From CAVYHX01 sp963768415 (lineage in GTDB: Bacteria; Pseudomonadota; Gammaproteobacteria; UBA9214), in contig CAVYHX010000031.1 of the NCBI GenBank assembly GCA_963768415.1, positions 124,001 to 188,000 on the forward strand: a DNA stretch of 64,000 nucleotides. Direction: 5' to 3'. A program made the translations under genes and the position numbers. The notes beneath the pieces are model-generated. The model searched no databases, was not told where the DNA came from, and saw only the letters and a program-made list of their open reading frames with translations. Positions within the stretch are counted from its first letter, which is position 1. Every line of letters starts with the position of its first letter. Shown one piece after another: positions 52,197 through 62,480 of this stretch.

Positions 52197-54287
52197 GTGG
52201 ATCAACGGGGCAGTATCCATGTCGTCGTCGTGGACAGCGCGAAAAACCGCGCCAGACACTTCGCCACGACCCTTGAAAAGGCGGGCTATGATGTACTCCT
52301 CGACCACGTGACAAACAGCAAGATGCTGGAAGACATCCTGGCGATTGCGCTTCCGGATATCGTGCTCTATGGCTCTGGCGCAAAAATCCCCACGCACGCG
52401 ACAGTATCGGCCAGCCTCGGTAAACATGACCATGAAATACCCTTGCTGGTCGTTGAAGATGAAGCCGGAAATATTGTCGCGCTCGTTGAACAGAAAATAA
52501 AATCCACACAACAGGAACGCAGGCTCAGCCTGCTCGAAAACGAAGTGGCGAATATGCGCCTGCAACAACAAATCAACGAGCTCGAGACGACTTTAAAAGA
52601 GCAGGAAATCCGTTGCCAGGCGCTCGTTGACAACTCCCGTGATGCCATCGCCTATATCTTCGGGGGCAAGCATATCTATGGCAACCAGTCCTATCTGGAG
52701 CTGTTTGATATTGAAAGCATTGAAGCGCTGGCAGGTATGCCTGTTGAACACATGGTTGACCCAAGTGATCACAAAATACTGGATGATCTGCTGCGCAACC
52801 AGGCCAGCAGCGAGACGATCACTGCCAATATCGAACTGGCACTGCCGGTCACACATGCGGCTGATTTGGGCGTGCAGTTTTCAACTGTCTGCTTCGACAA
52901 CAAGCTGTGCACCCGGATCACCATCGGCGGAGTCACCATCAACAGGGAAATTCAGGATACGGGGCCCGGGCAGGAACTGGATATGTTCGACCGGCGGGAT
53001 GTCTTCACCGGACTTCACAATCGCCAGTATTTTATACAGGCCCTGGATGAGAATATACGCAACAATCAAACACTCGGGTTATTTCAGTCGGTCACCTATG
53101 TCCTGCTGGACAACTTCAAGTCTATTCGGGAAAACATCGGCATCATTGCAAGCGACCAGCTGATTGGCGAAATTGCGGAGCTGATCAAGGAAGTATACGG
53201 ACCCGAAGCAACCATTGCGCAATTCGGCGACTATGTATTCACCATATTAAGCTATTCCAGCAACACAGAAACCTGCATCCTGATGGCACAGACCCTCAGG
53301 CAACGGCTGGAGGAATATAAATCCGTCATCCAGGGCCAGGCGGTCCAGACCACCGGCAGTATCGGCATTTGCGTCATCAACGACCAGATAAAGGACACCG
53401 AAAATGCAATCCTGCGTGCGGATCTGGCCTGTGAAATCGCCCGTTCAAGCGGCGGAAACCAGGTTCATGTCCATAGCACGGCTATCGACGACCAGATACA
53501 TAATGACATCGATCATCACTGGGATGAGATGATCAGAAAAACGGTGGATGAAGACCGGTTCTATCTGGTCTACCAGCCGATTGTCAGTATGGATACCGAT
53601 AAAGATGCACGCTATGAGGTCCTGCTGAGGGTCGTGGACGAGGCAGGTCACGTCATCCTGCCGGGCCAGTTCATTTCTATCGCGGAACAAACCGGCGCCA
53701 TCGGGGAAATTGACCGTCGAATTATCAGCACAGCAATTGAAACCTTGTCAGGTAAAAAACACAAGGGGGCATCCCTATTCGTCAAGATTTCCGGACACAC
53801 TCTTGCCGACATGGATTTTCCTGACTGGGTGCAGCAGGAACTGAAAAACAATCAGCTGCGTGAAGACCAGATTATTTTCGAGATTACAGCGAGCGCCGCC
53901 GTTCATGACAGGAGCAAGACCCTTGCCTTCGTGCATGCGATGCACAATATCCATTGCAAGGTCGCAATCGAGCATATTGGACACACAATACAACCCGATG
54001 CAATCGGGGATATACCTGTTGACTATCTGAAAATTGACGGGTCCCTGATCAATAACCTGTTATCCAGCAAAAAAGACCAGGCCAGCGTCAGGAATATCGT
54101 GGAATTCGCGCAACGCATAAATATACCGTGTATCGCGGAGCGCGTTGATGATGCGTCTTGCCTGGTGATGCTGTGGCAATACAGTATGGACTACATCCAG
54201 GGAAACTTCGTCCAGGAGCCGCGCAAGTCTCTCGATTACGATTTCGACGACGAGATCGCATCATCCGGCATGACGGAAGTCATCTAA
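52197..54287 (+). CDS. fimX: FimX-like degenerate GGDEF-EAL protein
   Basis: 696 residues, matching P. aeruginosa FimX (691). GTG start with GAGGAGG 6 bases upstream. Receiver-like domain (IHVVVVDSAKNRARHFATTLEKAGYDVL, but the phospho-acceptor region is atypical), coiled coil, PAS (DNSRDAIAYIFGGKHIYGNQSYLELFDI), GGDEF with altered signature FGDYVF and EAL with EVL (LVYQPIVSMDTDKDARYEVLLRVV). Catalytic residues for both enzymes are lost, as in FimX, which binds c-di-GMP and controls type IV pilus motility. Role by homology and architecture. Confidence 0.85.
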   Translation: MDQRGSIHVVVVDSAKNRARHFATTLEKAGYDVLLDHVTNSKMLEDILAIALPDIVLYGSGAKIPTHATVSASLGKHDHEIPLLVVEDEAGNIVALVEQKIKSTQQERRLSLLENEVANMRLQQQINELETTLKEQEIRCQALVDNSRDAIAYIFGGKHIYGNQSYLELFDIESIEALAGMPVEHMVDPSDHKILDDLLRNQASSETITANIELALPVTHAADLGVQFSTVCFDNKLCTRITIGGVTINREIQDTGPGQELDMFDRRDVFTGLHNRQYFIQALDENIRNNQTLGLFQSVTYVLLDNFKSIRENIGIIASDQLIGEIAELIKEVYGPEATIAQFGDYVFTILSYSSNTETCILMAQTLRQRLEEYKSVIQGQAVQTTGSIGICVINDQIKDTENAILRADLACEIARSSGGNQVHVHSTAIDDQIHNDIDHHWDEMIRKTVDEDRFYLVYQPIVSMDTDKDARYEVLLRVVDEAGHVILPGQFISIAEQTGAIGEIDRRIISTAIETLSGKKHKGASLFVKISGHTLADMDFPDWVQQELKNNQLREDQIIFEITASAAVHDRSKTLAFVHAMHNIHCKVAIEHIGHTIQPDAIGDIPVDYLKIDGSLINNLLSSKKDQASVRNIVEFAQRINIPCIAERVDDASCLVMLWQYSMDYIQGNFVQEPRKSLDYDFDDEIASSGMTEVI

Positions 54288-54365
54288 CCTGTCCGGAGTT
54301 ACAGCTTCGGAAATATCCCGGAAGAAAACCTGTGTTTCACCATCCAGTTCACCTGCCACACGGTA

Positions 54366-55738
54366 TCACTTGATGATCCGGTAACAGGGGACATATTCCT
54401 TGCCCGGCAACTTCATGCGGTGCTGTCTCACGAAAGCCATCAATAGTGAATTCACCGGCTCCATAATGCTCTTGTCGCCGTGAATCTCGAAATGACCATA
54501 CTTTTCGATGGCGCGAATGCCTTCATCCTTGACATTACCCGCAACAATACCGGAGAAGGCACGGCGCAGATTGGCGGCGAGCAAGTGGGGTTCCTGATCC
54601 TTGTGTAATTCGAGGTTGCGCATGTTTTCATGTGTCGGGAAAAACGGCTTTTGAAATTCCCGGTCGATCTTCAGCAGCCAGTTGAAATAGTATGCATCAT
54701 CCATCCTCTTGCGATACGTACGCACCTCCTTGATACTCGATACCATCTCGCGCGCCAGTAGTTTGGGGTCATTGATAATGATCCGGTAACGCTGTTGCGC
54801 GGCCTCACCCAGGGTGTCGGCGATAAACTGATTGATCTGCTTGAAATACTCCCTGGATGATGCGGGACCGGTAAAGATCACCGGAAACGGAATATCCGCT
54901 GTTATCCGGATGCAGCAGAATGCCGAGGATATAGAGTATCTCCTCCGCGGTGCCCGCCCCGCCGGGGAAAATGACAATGCCGTGACCGGTACGGACAAAA
55001 GCTTCCAGGCGCTTTTCGATGTCCGGCAGGATAACGAGGTCATTCACGATCGGGTTGGGCGATTCCGCCGCGATAATCCCGGGCTCCGAGATACCGAGGT
55101 ATTGCCCGCCGCGGATGCGCTGCTTGGCATGCCCGATGGTCGCACCCTTCATCGGCCCCTTCATCGCACCCGGACCACAGCCGGTACAGATATCCAGGCC
55201 ACGCAGCCCCATCTGGTAGCCGACTTCCTTGGTGTAATCGTATTCCTCGCGCGTAATCGAATGTCCGCCCCAGCATACCACCAGGTTAGGATTAGTCATC
55301 GGCCGCAGGATTTCGGCATTCCGCAGAATATGAAAAACGGCATTGGTGACGCCATCCGACGTCTCCAGATCGAAGTTCGGGTTGGCATCGATCTCGTCAC
55401 TGACATAGATCACGTCACGCAGCACGGCAAACAGGTGCTCATTGATCCCCTTGATCATCTTGCCATCGACAAAGGCGAGTGCAGGGGCGCCCTTGACGCT
55501 GCAGCTTGATCCCGCGCTCTTCCTGGATGACGCGAATTTCAAATGACTTGTAACGCTCCAGCAGCTCCTTGCCATCGTCCAGATTACTGCCACAGTTGAG
55601 CACCGCCAGGGAGCAGTTGCGAAACAGGTTGTACAAGCCACCCTGACTGGTATCGAGAAGCTTGTTCACCTCCCCCCTGGAGAGAACTTCCAGACGGCCT
55701 TCCGGTGAAATTACGGCATCGACTACATCATATTTCAT
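54366..55738 (-). pseudogene. ppnN: PpnN (YgdH) nucleotide 5'-monophosphate nucleosidase, two frameshifts
   Basis: LOG-family enzyme that hydrolyses nucleotide monophosphates to base and ribose 5-phosphate. Order: AVISPEGRLEVLSRGEVNKLL, then a break near 55505, FVDGKMIKGINEHLFAVLRDV, LVVCWGGHSITREEYDYTKEVGYQMGLRGLDICTGCGPGAMKGPMKGA, GIVIFPGGAGTAEEILYILGILLHP, then a break near 54897, DIPFPVIFTGPASSREYFKQINQFI and a long C-terminal domain. The LOG signature PGGAGTAEE is intact. About 457 codons against 454 in E. coli. Each break is one base, so the gene is probably whole. Confidence 0.88.
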
Positions 55739-55857
55739 ACTAATACCTCAATAACGGCTACTCTCTTCCGGAGCAGCGGTTGACTGATACTCATGCATGG
55801 GAAGGGCCGGTGATGCCCTGCGGGATGATTCTGCATGATGAACAAAAAAAAGGGTTT

Positions 55858-56502
55858 CTATTTGTTGCGGCAAACATACTGCCCGCCAAGGAACTCCTGC
55901 ACGGCTGAGCGTGAGACCTGCGACAGTTCCTGCATCAGCTTGAACGGGATAGCGTCGATACGATGCCTGTCTGCGATGTCCTGCAGCATACCGAGCCAGA
56001 GTCCCGCAGTCATTTCTGCATCGGCCAGTGCGCGGTGAAAGATTCCGCTGGCCGGAATCCGGTTAAGCCGCACCAGAGTCCCGAGCTTGTGATCGGGCGC
56101 ATCCGGGTACACGCGCCGCGCGATGAGCATCGAACAGGCGAATTCACCGGGGTATGCGCGCCCGATACGCCGCAACTCCGCATCAAGAAAACGGCGGTCG
56201 AATGAGGCATTATGAGCCACCAGATCGGAATCCCCGATAAACCCGGCGAATGACTCCATAACCTCCTCACAGGGAGGTGCAGTACGCACCATGGCATTGG
56301 TAATTCCGGTGAAGTCCTCGATAAATGCACTGACCCTGATACCGGGATTCATCAGACTCTGGAACCTGTCCGTTATCTGCCCGGCATGCATGCGCACCGC
56401 CCCGATCTCGATAGCGCGGTCTCCGCGGTCCGGCGACAGGCCGCTGGTCTCGAAGTCAAGGACAACAACCGAATCTGCCGTGCGGTGCCGACTGCGATTC
56501 AT
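55858..56502 (-). CDS. DEDDh 3'-5' exonuclease (DnaQ-like)
   Basis: 214 residues. Exonuclease motifs: ExoI VVLDFETSGLSPD, ExoII LVAHNASFDRRFLDAEL, ExoIII HRALADAEMTAGLW (DEDDh His in HRALADA). The remaining 40 residues are a helical tail. I chose ATG 56502; a longer frame starts 56538, overlapping the end of the RND gene by 11 bases. Family member related to DNA polymerase III epsilon, but without its polymerase-binding tail it may act in DNA repair or RNA processing. Confidence 0.85.
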   Translation of the reverse strand: MNRSRHRTADSVVVLDFETSGLSPDRGDRAIEIGAVRMHAGQITDRFQSLMNPGIRVSAFIEDFTGITNAMVRTAPPCEEVMESFAGFIGDSDLVAHNASFDRRFLDAELRRIGRAYPGEFACSMLIARRVYPDAPDHKLGTLVRLNRIPASGIFHRALADAEMTAGLWLGMLQDIADRHRIDAIPFKLMQELSQVSRSAVQEFLGGQYVCRNK

Positions 56503-56527
56503 GATCCCGTCGAAGTCCACGCCGGCA

Positions 56528-59500
56528 TCACAGCGCATGCCCGACTTTCGCCGTCCATTCTTTTTTATGTGTCAATTCATACATAACCGGGACCAGCAAC
56601 AAACTTACCAGCATGGAAAAAGAAAGCCCGGAGACAATCGTCACCGCCAGCGGCCTGAGCATCTCGGCGCCTTCACCGACACCGATGGCCAGCGGCAGCA
56701 TTCCGAACACCGTGGTGAAGGTAGTCATCAGAATGGGGCGCAACCGGAGACGTGCCGCCTCGAGAATAGCTGCGCGAATTTCCAGACCCCGCTCCCTGGC
56801 TATTTCGATGTACTCCACCAGCACTATGGCGTTGTTCACCACAATGCCCGCCAGCATGATCATCCCCAGCCAGACCGGCATGGACAAAGGCAGGTCTGTC
56901 ACGCTGATGCCGATACCCACACCAATTACGGCAAAAGGCACACTCAGCAGGATAATAAAAGGATTACGCAGGGATTCATACTGAATCGCCATGACGACGA
57001 AAACCAGGAACAGGGCAAGCAGCAACAGTGTGTGACTGAGTGACCTGTTCTCCTCCAGCGTTTTCCGCGCGCCTCCGTCATATATATTGTAGCCGGCCGG
57101 AAGCTCCAGGCCGGTCAGTTGCATGTCAATTGCATCCAGCATACCGCCGAGCGTGGCGTCGGCCTCTACAGAAGCGGTGACTTCAATGATGCGCTGCTGA
57201 TTGTCACGCAGGATGCTTGCCGGAGATTCCACGAGATTGACACTCGCAACATCGCCCAGATAGACAGCCTTGCGCCCTTGCATGGCTGGAAACAACAATA
57301 CCGACTCGATGTCCTGGGGATGCGCGGCGTCCACTTCGGGCAGGCGCAGGCGCACATCGTAGCTGCGGTCTCCCTCGATATAATCCGTAACCACCTCCCC
57401 TTCCAGGGCAATCCGCATGGCCTTGCCGACGTCCTCGATGTCGAGCCCCAGGATGCTGGCCCGCTCGCGGTCAATATCGATGGAAATTTCGTGATTCACC
57501 GTCTCGGAAGTATGCGCCAGATTACGCATTCCCTTGACCTGCTTCAGGCGCAGGACAATCGCGTCGGCAATCTGCTCCAGGGTATTCTGGTCCGGACCCT
57601 GCACACGGATGCTGATATCATCATCACCGCGATTGGTGCGTATTCCGCGAATACCCATGGTGCGCATGCGCACCAGGACACCGGCCAGTTGTTTTTTTCC
57701 GATCTCCGCAGTCATCCGCGTGATCCAGTCATCACTGCTTGCATCCCTTTGCGACAACGGTACCAGCTGGACAGTCAGGGTTGAACGGTTGGGTACTTCA
57801 CGCTGGGTGCGGCCGAAGACAAACCCGCCAACCAGACTGAACACCTGGTCCACTTCGGGCTGCACTGAAATCAATTGCTCAATGACCTGCACACTGCGAT
57901 CCATTTCGTCCAGGGTCACACCGGGGTCCGCGGTAATGTTCACCGCGACCCGGCCATCATCCATGCTGGGCAGAAAGATCTCCTGCTTGCCGGTAAATGC
58001 CTGCACGGCGAGAACCAGTCCTGTGATGAATATCAGGATGACAAGCCACGGGAGCTCGAGTAGACGTGCAATGCCGGCAGCATAGCGCTGCTGCAGCCAG
58101 TGCACCGCGGAATCCATCCTGACCCGCAACGTGCTGCTTTCCATGGTATGCACCTTGGCCGCCAGCGCCGGGACCAGGGTCAGGGCAATCACCATCGAAG
58201 ACAGGATGGCAGCCGAAATCGTGTAAATAAGCTCCCGGAATAACAGGCCCGTAAGACCGCCGATAAACAGGAATGGCAGAACCGCAGCCAGGTTGGTGCT
58301 GGTGGATGCAACAATTGCGCTGTTCACTTCCTGTGCCGCGCGGGTGCCCGCCTCCAGGTCGGCTTCCCCCTTGCACTGATGCCGGTAGATATTTTCCAGC
58401 ATCACAATGGTGTTATCCACCAGCAGCCCCACACCCAGCGCCAGTCCGCCCAGCGTCATGATATTCAGGGTCAGGCCACCTATCCCCATGATGACGAATG
58501 TCACCATGATGGCAATCGGGATTGCGCTGCCGATAATCAGGGTGCGACGCAGGTTGCCCAGGAAGAGAAACACCACCACCATGGCCAGCAGCGCACCGCT
58601 GAGTGCAGCCATGCTGGAATTTTTCAGGGCCTGACGTATATAGATGGACTGGTCCGCCACGCTATCGACCTCGATGTCGCCCGGTATCAGACCCTGCTCC
58701 TGTAACCAGACCAGGCGCTCCCGTACTACATTGACGACGGCAATGGTATTCGCGGCGGGTTGTTTCTGTATGGACAACTTGATACCGGGAACCCCGTTCA
58801 GCCTGACGCGCACGCGCTCGTCTTCATGGGTATCGATGACAGTCGCCACTTCCTGCAGCCGGATGATACCTCCACCAGGCAGATGCATTGGCAATTTGGC
58901 AATTTGCTCGACGCTGGTGAAGCGGCCGCTGATACGACCGGAGATCTCCTGGCGGGTCATCTTCAGCCGCCCGGCGGGATCCTCGCGATTTCCCCGCTGC
59001 AACACATCAATGAGATCGCTCATGCCCAGCCCTACTCCGGCCAGACGCTGCTGATCGGGAAGAACCCGGATTTCGCGCACCAGCCCGCCGCCGACTTCAG
59101 CGGCAGCGACACCGGGCAGGGTGATGAACCACTTGCCGAACACATCATCCACCCAACTGCGCAGTTCAACCGGATCACGCAGGGGCGAACTCACGACAAA
59201 TTCCAGCACGGGTATCTGGGAGGGATCGCGTTTGTAGATAATGGGCGGATCCCGGGTCTCTGGCAGGAACCGTTTTGCCCGATCCAGCCGGGTGCTGGCA
59301 TCTCTTAATGCAACGTTGATGTCCTTGCCGTATTCGAAAGATAAATCCACGGATGCCGCGCCCTCGGAGGTATCTGACTGGACACTGATGGCATCTTCGG
59401 TGATGGCCAGCTGCTCTTCCAGCTGCCGCGTAACCTGGTCCTCCATGACCGTGGCCGGTACACCCGGATTGAGTATCCGTACCCGGATTTCGGGGTAGAT

Positions 59501-59644
59501 CAAATGCGGATGCAGGTCAATCGCGAGACGTGACAGGGCGAACAGACCGAGCACTATCACGGCGAGCGCAATCATGGATACGCCGACAGGGTGCCTGATG
59601 GACCATGCCGCCAACCCCCCGCTTCTCAGTACCTGCGTAACCAT
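56528..59644 (-). CDS. HAE1-type RND efflux/transport permease
   Basis: 1038 residues, 12 membrane segments, two large periplasmic loops. N-terminus WSIRHPVGVSMIALAVIVLGLFAL; porter-region strands (GVPATVMEDQVTRQLEEQLAITEDAISVQSDTSEGAASV); membrane block GGLALGVGLLVDNTIVMLENIYRHQ in TM4 with the proton-relay Asp; second such block AVIGVGIGISVTDLPLSMPVWLGMIMLAGIVVNNAIVLVEYIE. The adaptor gene lies 2 bases upstream, overlapping the translational unit. The exported compound cannot be told. Confidence 0.92.
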   Translation of the reverse strand: MVTQVLRSGGLAAWSIRHPVGVSMIALAVIVLGLFALSRLAIDLHPHLIYPEIRVRILNPGVPATVMEDQVTRQLEEQLAITEDAISVQSDTSEGAASVDLSFEYGKDINVALRDASTRLDRAKRFLPETRDPPIIYKRDPSQIPVLEFVVSSPLRDPVELRSWVDDVFGKWFITLPGVAAAEVGGGLVREIRVLPDQQRLAGVGLGMSDLIDVLQRGNREDPAGRLKMTRQEISGRISGRFTSVEQIAKLPMHLPGGGIIRLQEVATVIDTHEDERVRVRLNGVPGIKLSIQKQPAANTIAVVNVVRERLVWLQEQGLIPGDIEVDSVADQSIYIRQALKNSSMAALSGALLAMVVVFLFLGNLRRTLIIGSAIPIAIMVTFVIMGIGGLTLNIMTLGGLALGVGLLVDNTIVMLENIYRHQCKGEADLEAGTRAAQEVNSAIVASTSTNLAAVLPFLFIGGLTGLLFRELIYTISAAILSSMVIALTLVPALAAKVHTMESSTLRVRMDSAVHWLQQRYAAGIARLLELPWLVILIFITGLVLAVQAFTGKQEIFLPSMDDGRVAVNITADPGVTLDEMDRSVQVIEQLISVQPEVDQVFSLVGGFVFGRTQREVPNRSTLTVQLVPLSQRDASSDDWITRMTAEIGKKQLAGVLVRMRTMGIRGIRTNRGDDDISIRVQGPDQNTLEQIADAIVLRLKQVKGMRNLAHTSETVNHEISIDIDRERASILGLDIEDVGKAMRIALEGEVVTDYIEGDRSYDVRLRLPEVDAAHPQDIESVLLFPAMQGRKAVYLGDVASVNLVESPASILRDNQQRIIEVTASVEADATLGGMLDAIDMQLTGLELPAGYNIYDGGARKTLEENRSLSHTLLLLALFLVFVVMAIQYESLRNPFIILLSVPFAVIGVGIGISVTDLPLSMPVWLGMIMLAGIVVNNAIVLVEYIEIARERGLEIRAAILEAARLRLRPILMTTFTTVFGMLPLAIGVGEGAEMLRPLAVTIVSGLSFSMLVSLLLVPVMYELTHKKEWTAKVGHAL

Positions 59645-59646
59645 TG

Positions 59647-60726
59647 CTACGGCATGGCACTGTTGACCGGCTTGACCTCATTACCGGTAACCAGCCCCAG
59701 AAATCCCTTGGTGATGACCTGGTCGCCTGCATCCAGGCCCTCGAGGATTTCGATTTTTTCCGCCAGGCGCAGACCACTTTGCACATCCACACGCTGCGCC
59801 ATGCCGGCAGTATCGAGGATAAAGACATACTCGCCCATATCGTCCCGGCGCAGCGCGGAGAACGGAATCACCTTGCGGCGCGCGGCATGGGTATTGAGTT
59901 CCACCCGGCATAGCTGGCCTGGAGCTGCACCTGCCGGCACCGGCTGCAGTTCCACTTCGATGGTACCGCGGCGCGTGAGCGGGTCCAGACCGGGAAAGAT
60001 CCGGGTAATTTGGCCCGCATGGACCTGGTCACCGAGCGCATCGATATGCACTCTGGCAACATCACCGCTGGAAATGTAAGGCATCACCAGCTCGGACACC
60101 GGCAGTTCCGTAAGCAGGGATGATGGATCATAAATTGTGAGCAGATGCTGATGACGCTCCGCGATATTACCGGCATCGGAAAACCGTTCGCGTACCACAC
60201 CATCCAGGGGGCTGCGGATGGTCATGTAACCGAGTCGTGCCTTGAGCACCTGTTCGTCTGCCCGCGCCACGTCCACGGCAGTCAAGGCACGGGTGTATTC
60301 ATCCTCAGTGACTACCTTGCGCGCAATCAGTTTTTTCAGGCGCTCGGCATCATGCTCCGCCTGCTTGCGGGTGGCGCTGGCACGGCCCAGCTGCGCACGG
60401 ATGAGGGTATCGTCCAGCCGCACCAGGACGTCGCCCTGCTTTATCGCATCACCCTCGTAGAAAGGCAGCTGCGTAATGCGCCCCTCTTCCTGCGTGAATA
60501 CCCTGACTTCGCGACGCGCGCGCAGGGTCCCGGTACGGGTGCGCACCACACTCAGATTATCGATCACCACCGGCGCGGTCTCCACCAGATGATCCTGCGT
60601 GTCCTTGCGCTGGACCCCGTCGTTACCGGCGCCCCTGTCACAGCCCGCAAGACCGGAAAGCACAAGCAGCGTGAACAGGGACCAGATCAAGCGGCGCTGT
60701 ACAAGACGGGAAGTCCCGCTATTCAT
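59647..60726 (-). CDS. RND membrane-fusion (periplasmic adaptor) lipoprotein
   Basis: 359 residues. Lipoprotein signal ending LSGLAGC; barrel-sandwich lipoyl segments (GTLRARREVRVFTQEEGRITQLPFYEGDAIKQGDVLVRLDD ... GYMTIRSPLDGVVRERFSDAGNIAERHQHLLTI); alpha hairpin (AQLGRASATRKQAEHDAERLKKLI..). I chose the ATG at 60726 (GGGGA upstream) rather than 60750. Pairs with the RND permease immediately downstream. No outer membrane component is encoded here, so a shared TolC is likely. Confidence 0.9.
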   Translation of the reverse strand: MNSGTSRLVQRRLIWSLFTLLVLSGLAGCDRGAGNDGVQRKDTQDHLVETAPVVIDNLSVVRTRTGTLRARREVRVFTQEEGRITQLPFYEGDAIKQGDVLVRLDDTLIRAQLGRASATRKQAEHDAERLKKLIARKVVTEDEYTRALTAVDVARADEQVLKARLGYMTIRSPLDGVVRERFSDAGNIAERHQHLLTIYDPSSLLTELPVSELVMPYISSGDVARVHIDALGDQVHAGQITRIFPGLDPLTRRGTIEVELQPVPAGAAPGQLCRVELNTHAARRKVIPFSALRRDDMGEYVFILDTAGMAQRVDVQSGLRLAEKIEILEGLDAGDQVITKGFLGLVTGNEVKPVNSAMP

Positions 60727-60789
60727 TGAATCCCCGCTCTTCGGCCCCATTCGAAGCGGCCGTGATATAACCGACGGGCACCACTTTCA

Positions 60790-61221
60790 TCAGGCAGCAT
60801 TATCGCTGCCCGGCCGGGGAAAATTTGCGCGGAGATATTCTCCGAAACAGCGGCAGGCATCCACCGCAGTAAACATCCCTGCGAGCCTGCCTGCTTTCGT
60901 TATGATGGCCGAGCCGATATGCCGTTCCGCCATGACAAGCAGCACATTGTCGATGGGCTCGTCGAGGCTGACAATGTACGGATCGGATATGTACAGGTCT
61001 GACACCTTCAGCGCGCCGGCGTTTGCCGGTTTCGAGCCTGATTGCGCTATCCTGATATCCCGGTCTGTTACCAGGCCGACAACCGTGTGCGCCTCGGTAA
61101 CCGGCAGGTGACGCACCCGGTGTTCCTGCATAAGCTGCCTTGCTTCTTCCAGCGACGCATCCAGTCCCACGGAGTACGGGAAAGGGGTCATGGCTGTTTT
61201 CAGATTGGGGGGTCTTGTCAT
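60790..61221 (-). CDS. Two-CBS-domain protein
   Basis: 143 residues comprising a CBS pair only (AMTPFPYSVGLDASLEEARQLMQEHRVRHLPVTEAHTVVGLVTDRDIRIA and DLYISDPYIVSLDEPIDNVLLVMAERHIGSAIITKAGRLAGMFTAVDACRCFGEYL). CBS pairs bind adenosyl ligands. Start at 61221 with AAGGA upstream; an ATG at 61257 is also possible. It lies 64 bases upstream of the adaptor gene, so it may be in the same transcript. Confidence 0.88.
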   Translation of the reverse strand: MTRPPNLKTAMTPFPYSVGLDASLEEARQLMQEHRVRHLPVTEAHTVVGLVTDRDIRIAQSGSKPANAGALKVSDLYISDPYIVSLDEPIDNVLLVMAERHIGSAIITKAGRLAGMFTAVDACRCFGEYLRANFPRPGSDNAA

Positions 61222-61286
61222 TTCTCGAAATTCCTTGTTAAGGCATGGCTCCCGCATGCAGTCATGGTTAACGCGTCAAGCACTTG

Positions 61287-61847
61287 CTATTCGCTTGTTA
61301 CCGCCTCCTGCGGGGGACAGGATGTAAAAAACTCCTCATCTTTGACTGCCTTCAGGCACTGGCCGCTGGTGTAGCTCATCAGGTACCTGTTGCCACTGGT
61401 CTCACGTTCCTCGCGTTCCATATCCAGTAATTGCCTGGCAAGATTACAGGCCTCGGCGGTCAGGCACTCGTCTTTCCAGCCACATACGCTGCGCACCAGT
61501 TTCTCGCAGGGTGAATAGCCCACGATCAGGGCGTCTTCCCACTCTTCCGGTTCCGCGGGTCGCGGCTGGCGGGATTCAAGTATGGCCTTGTTCGGAACAG
61601 CGGTCCCGCGCCTGATGATCAGAACGGACCCATCCTGCATGCGATGGGTGCCATCCCAGAGCGGGGTGGTGACACCATCCCGGGTCACCGTCGCCCGGTT
61701 GGTGTCGGGATCCACGAATACCGCACCACCGCCCTGCAGGCGCGGATTCCACTCCGCTGCCGGTAATCGCGACCACGGCAGAACAGTCACTGCCAGCAGC
61801 AGCCAGCAGGCCATCATTTTCATCTGCTTGTTTCTCATTGTCAGCAT
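61287..61847 (-). CDS. Exported protein with conserved Cys, unknown function
   Basis: 186 residues. Signal peptide (ACWLLLAVTVLPWSRLPAAEW). The segment DGVTTPLWDGTHRMQDGSVLIIRRGTAVP is a short conserved-looking block. The C-terminal half has five Cys (SPCEKLVRSVCGWKDECLTAEACNL, SGQCLK, SCPP), suggesting disulfides in the periplasm. It sits between the DUF502 and CBS genes on the same strand. Unknown family. Confidence 0.68.
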   Translation of the reverse strand: MLTMRNKQMKMMACWLLLAVTVLPWSRLPAAEWNPRLQGGGAVFVDPDTNRATVTRDGVTTPLWDGTHRMQDGSVLIIRRGTAVPNKAILESRQPRPAEPEEWEDALIVGYSPCEKLVRSVCGWKDECLTAEACNLARQLLDMEREERETSGNRYLMSYTSGQCLKAVKDEEFFTSCPPQEAVTSE

Positions 61848-61868
61848 GATTATCTTAACTCCGGTAAT

Positions 61869-62480
61869 TCATGGCTCGCCGTGCCCGGCGGAACCGTTAC
61901 TCCCGGCAACACCGGCGGTCAAGGTGAAGCGCATGGCTTCTTCCATACTCATTTCCAGTGGCCGTACGGCACTACGGGGTAACAATACCGTATAACCGCC
62001 AATCATATAGCTCAAGGGTAAATAAACGAGGATATTGTCTTCAACCTGAAAACCTTGCGGCAGGCGCTCCGGTACCGACTGGGTGACGAACCCGATGGCT
62101 TGCATGCCGGATTCCCCGATGGTGACCGCCACCACTTGCTTGAACTCCTTTTTCGTCGCGGGAGAGATAAACACGAAGAAATCACGAATCGATCGATATA
62201 CCGAATTGATCAGCGGCACGCGATAAAAGACTTCTTCCCCCTTGGAAAACAACCAGCGCACCACGTAGGCATGCATCAACAGTCCCACCGCAAACACGAC
62301 TGCAAGGCCGACAACCACTCCCATGCCGGGCCAGTACAGGCTCTCCGGCAGCACCAGCCTTATCAGGCTGCCGAGCACAGACTCCATGGAGATCACCAGC
62401 CAGTACAACAGGTAGATGGTCAGTATGACCGGGAGGATGGTCACCAACCCGGTCAAGAATGTCCTGCTCAATGTTTTCAA
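61869..62480 (-). CDS. DUF502-family membrane protein
   Basis: 203 residues. Two N-terminal membrane segments (FLTGLVTILPVILTIYLLYWLVI; VVVGLAVVFAVGLLMHAYV), then the DUF502 blocks KGEEVFYRVPLINSVYRSIRDFFVFIS and YLPLSYMIGGYTVLLPRSAVRPLEMSMEEAMRF. The family has no proven function. First gene of the minus-strand run that continues through the CBS gene and the RND pump. Confidence 0.88.
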   Translation of the reverse strand: MKTLSRTFLTGLVTILPVILTIYLLYWLVISMESVLGSLIRLVLPESLYWPGMGVVVGLAVVFAVGLLMHAYVVRWLFSKGEEVFYRVPLINSVYRSIRDFFVFISPATKKEFKQVVAVTIGESGMQAIGFVTQSVPERLPQGFQVEDNILVYLPLSYMIGGYTVLLPRSAVRPLEMSMEEAMRFTLTAGVAGSNGSAGHGEP

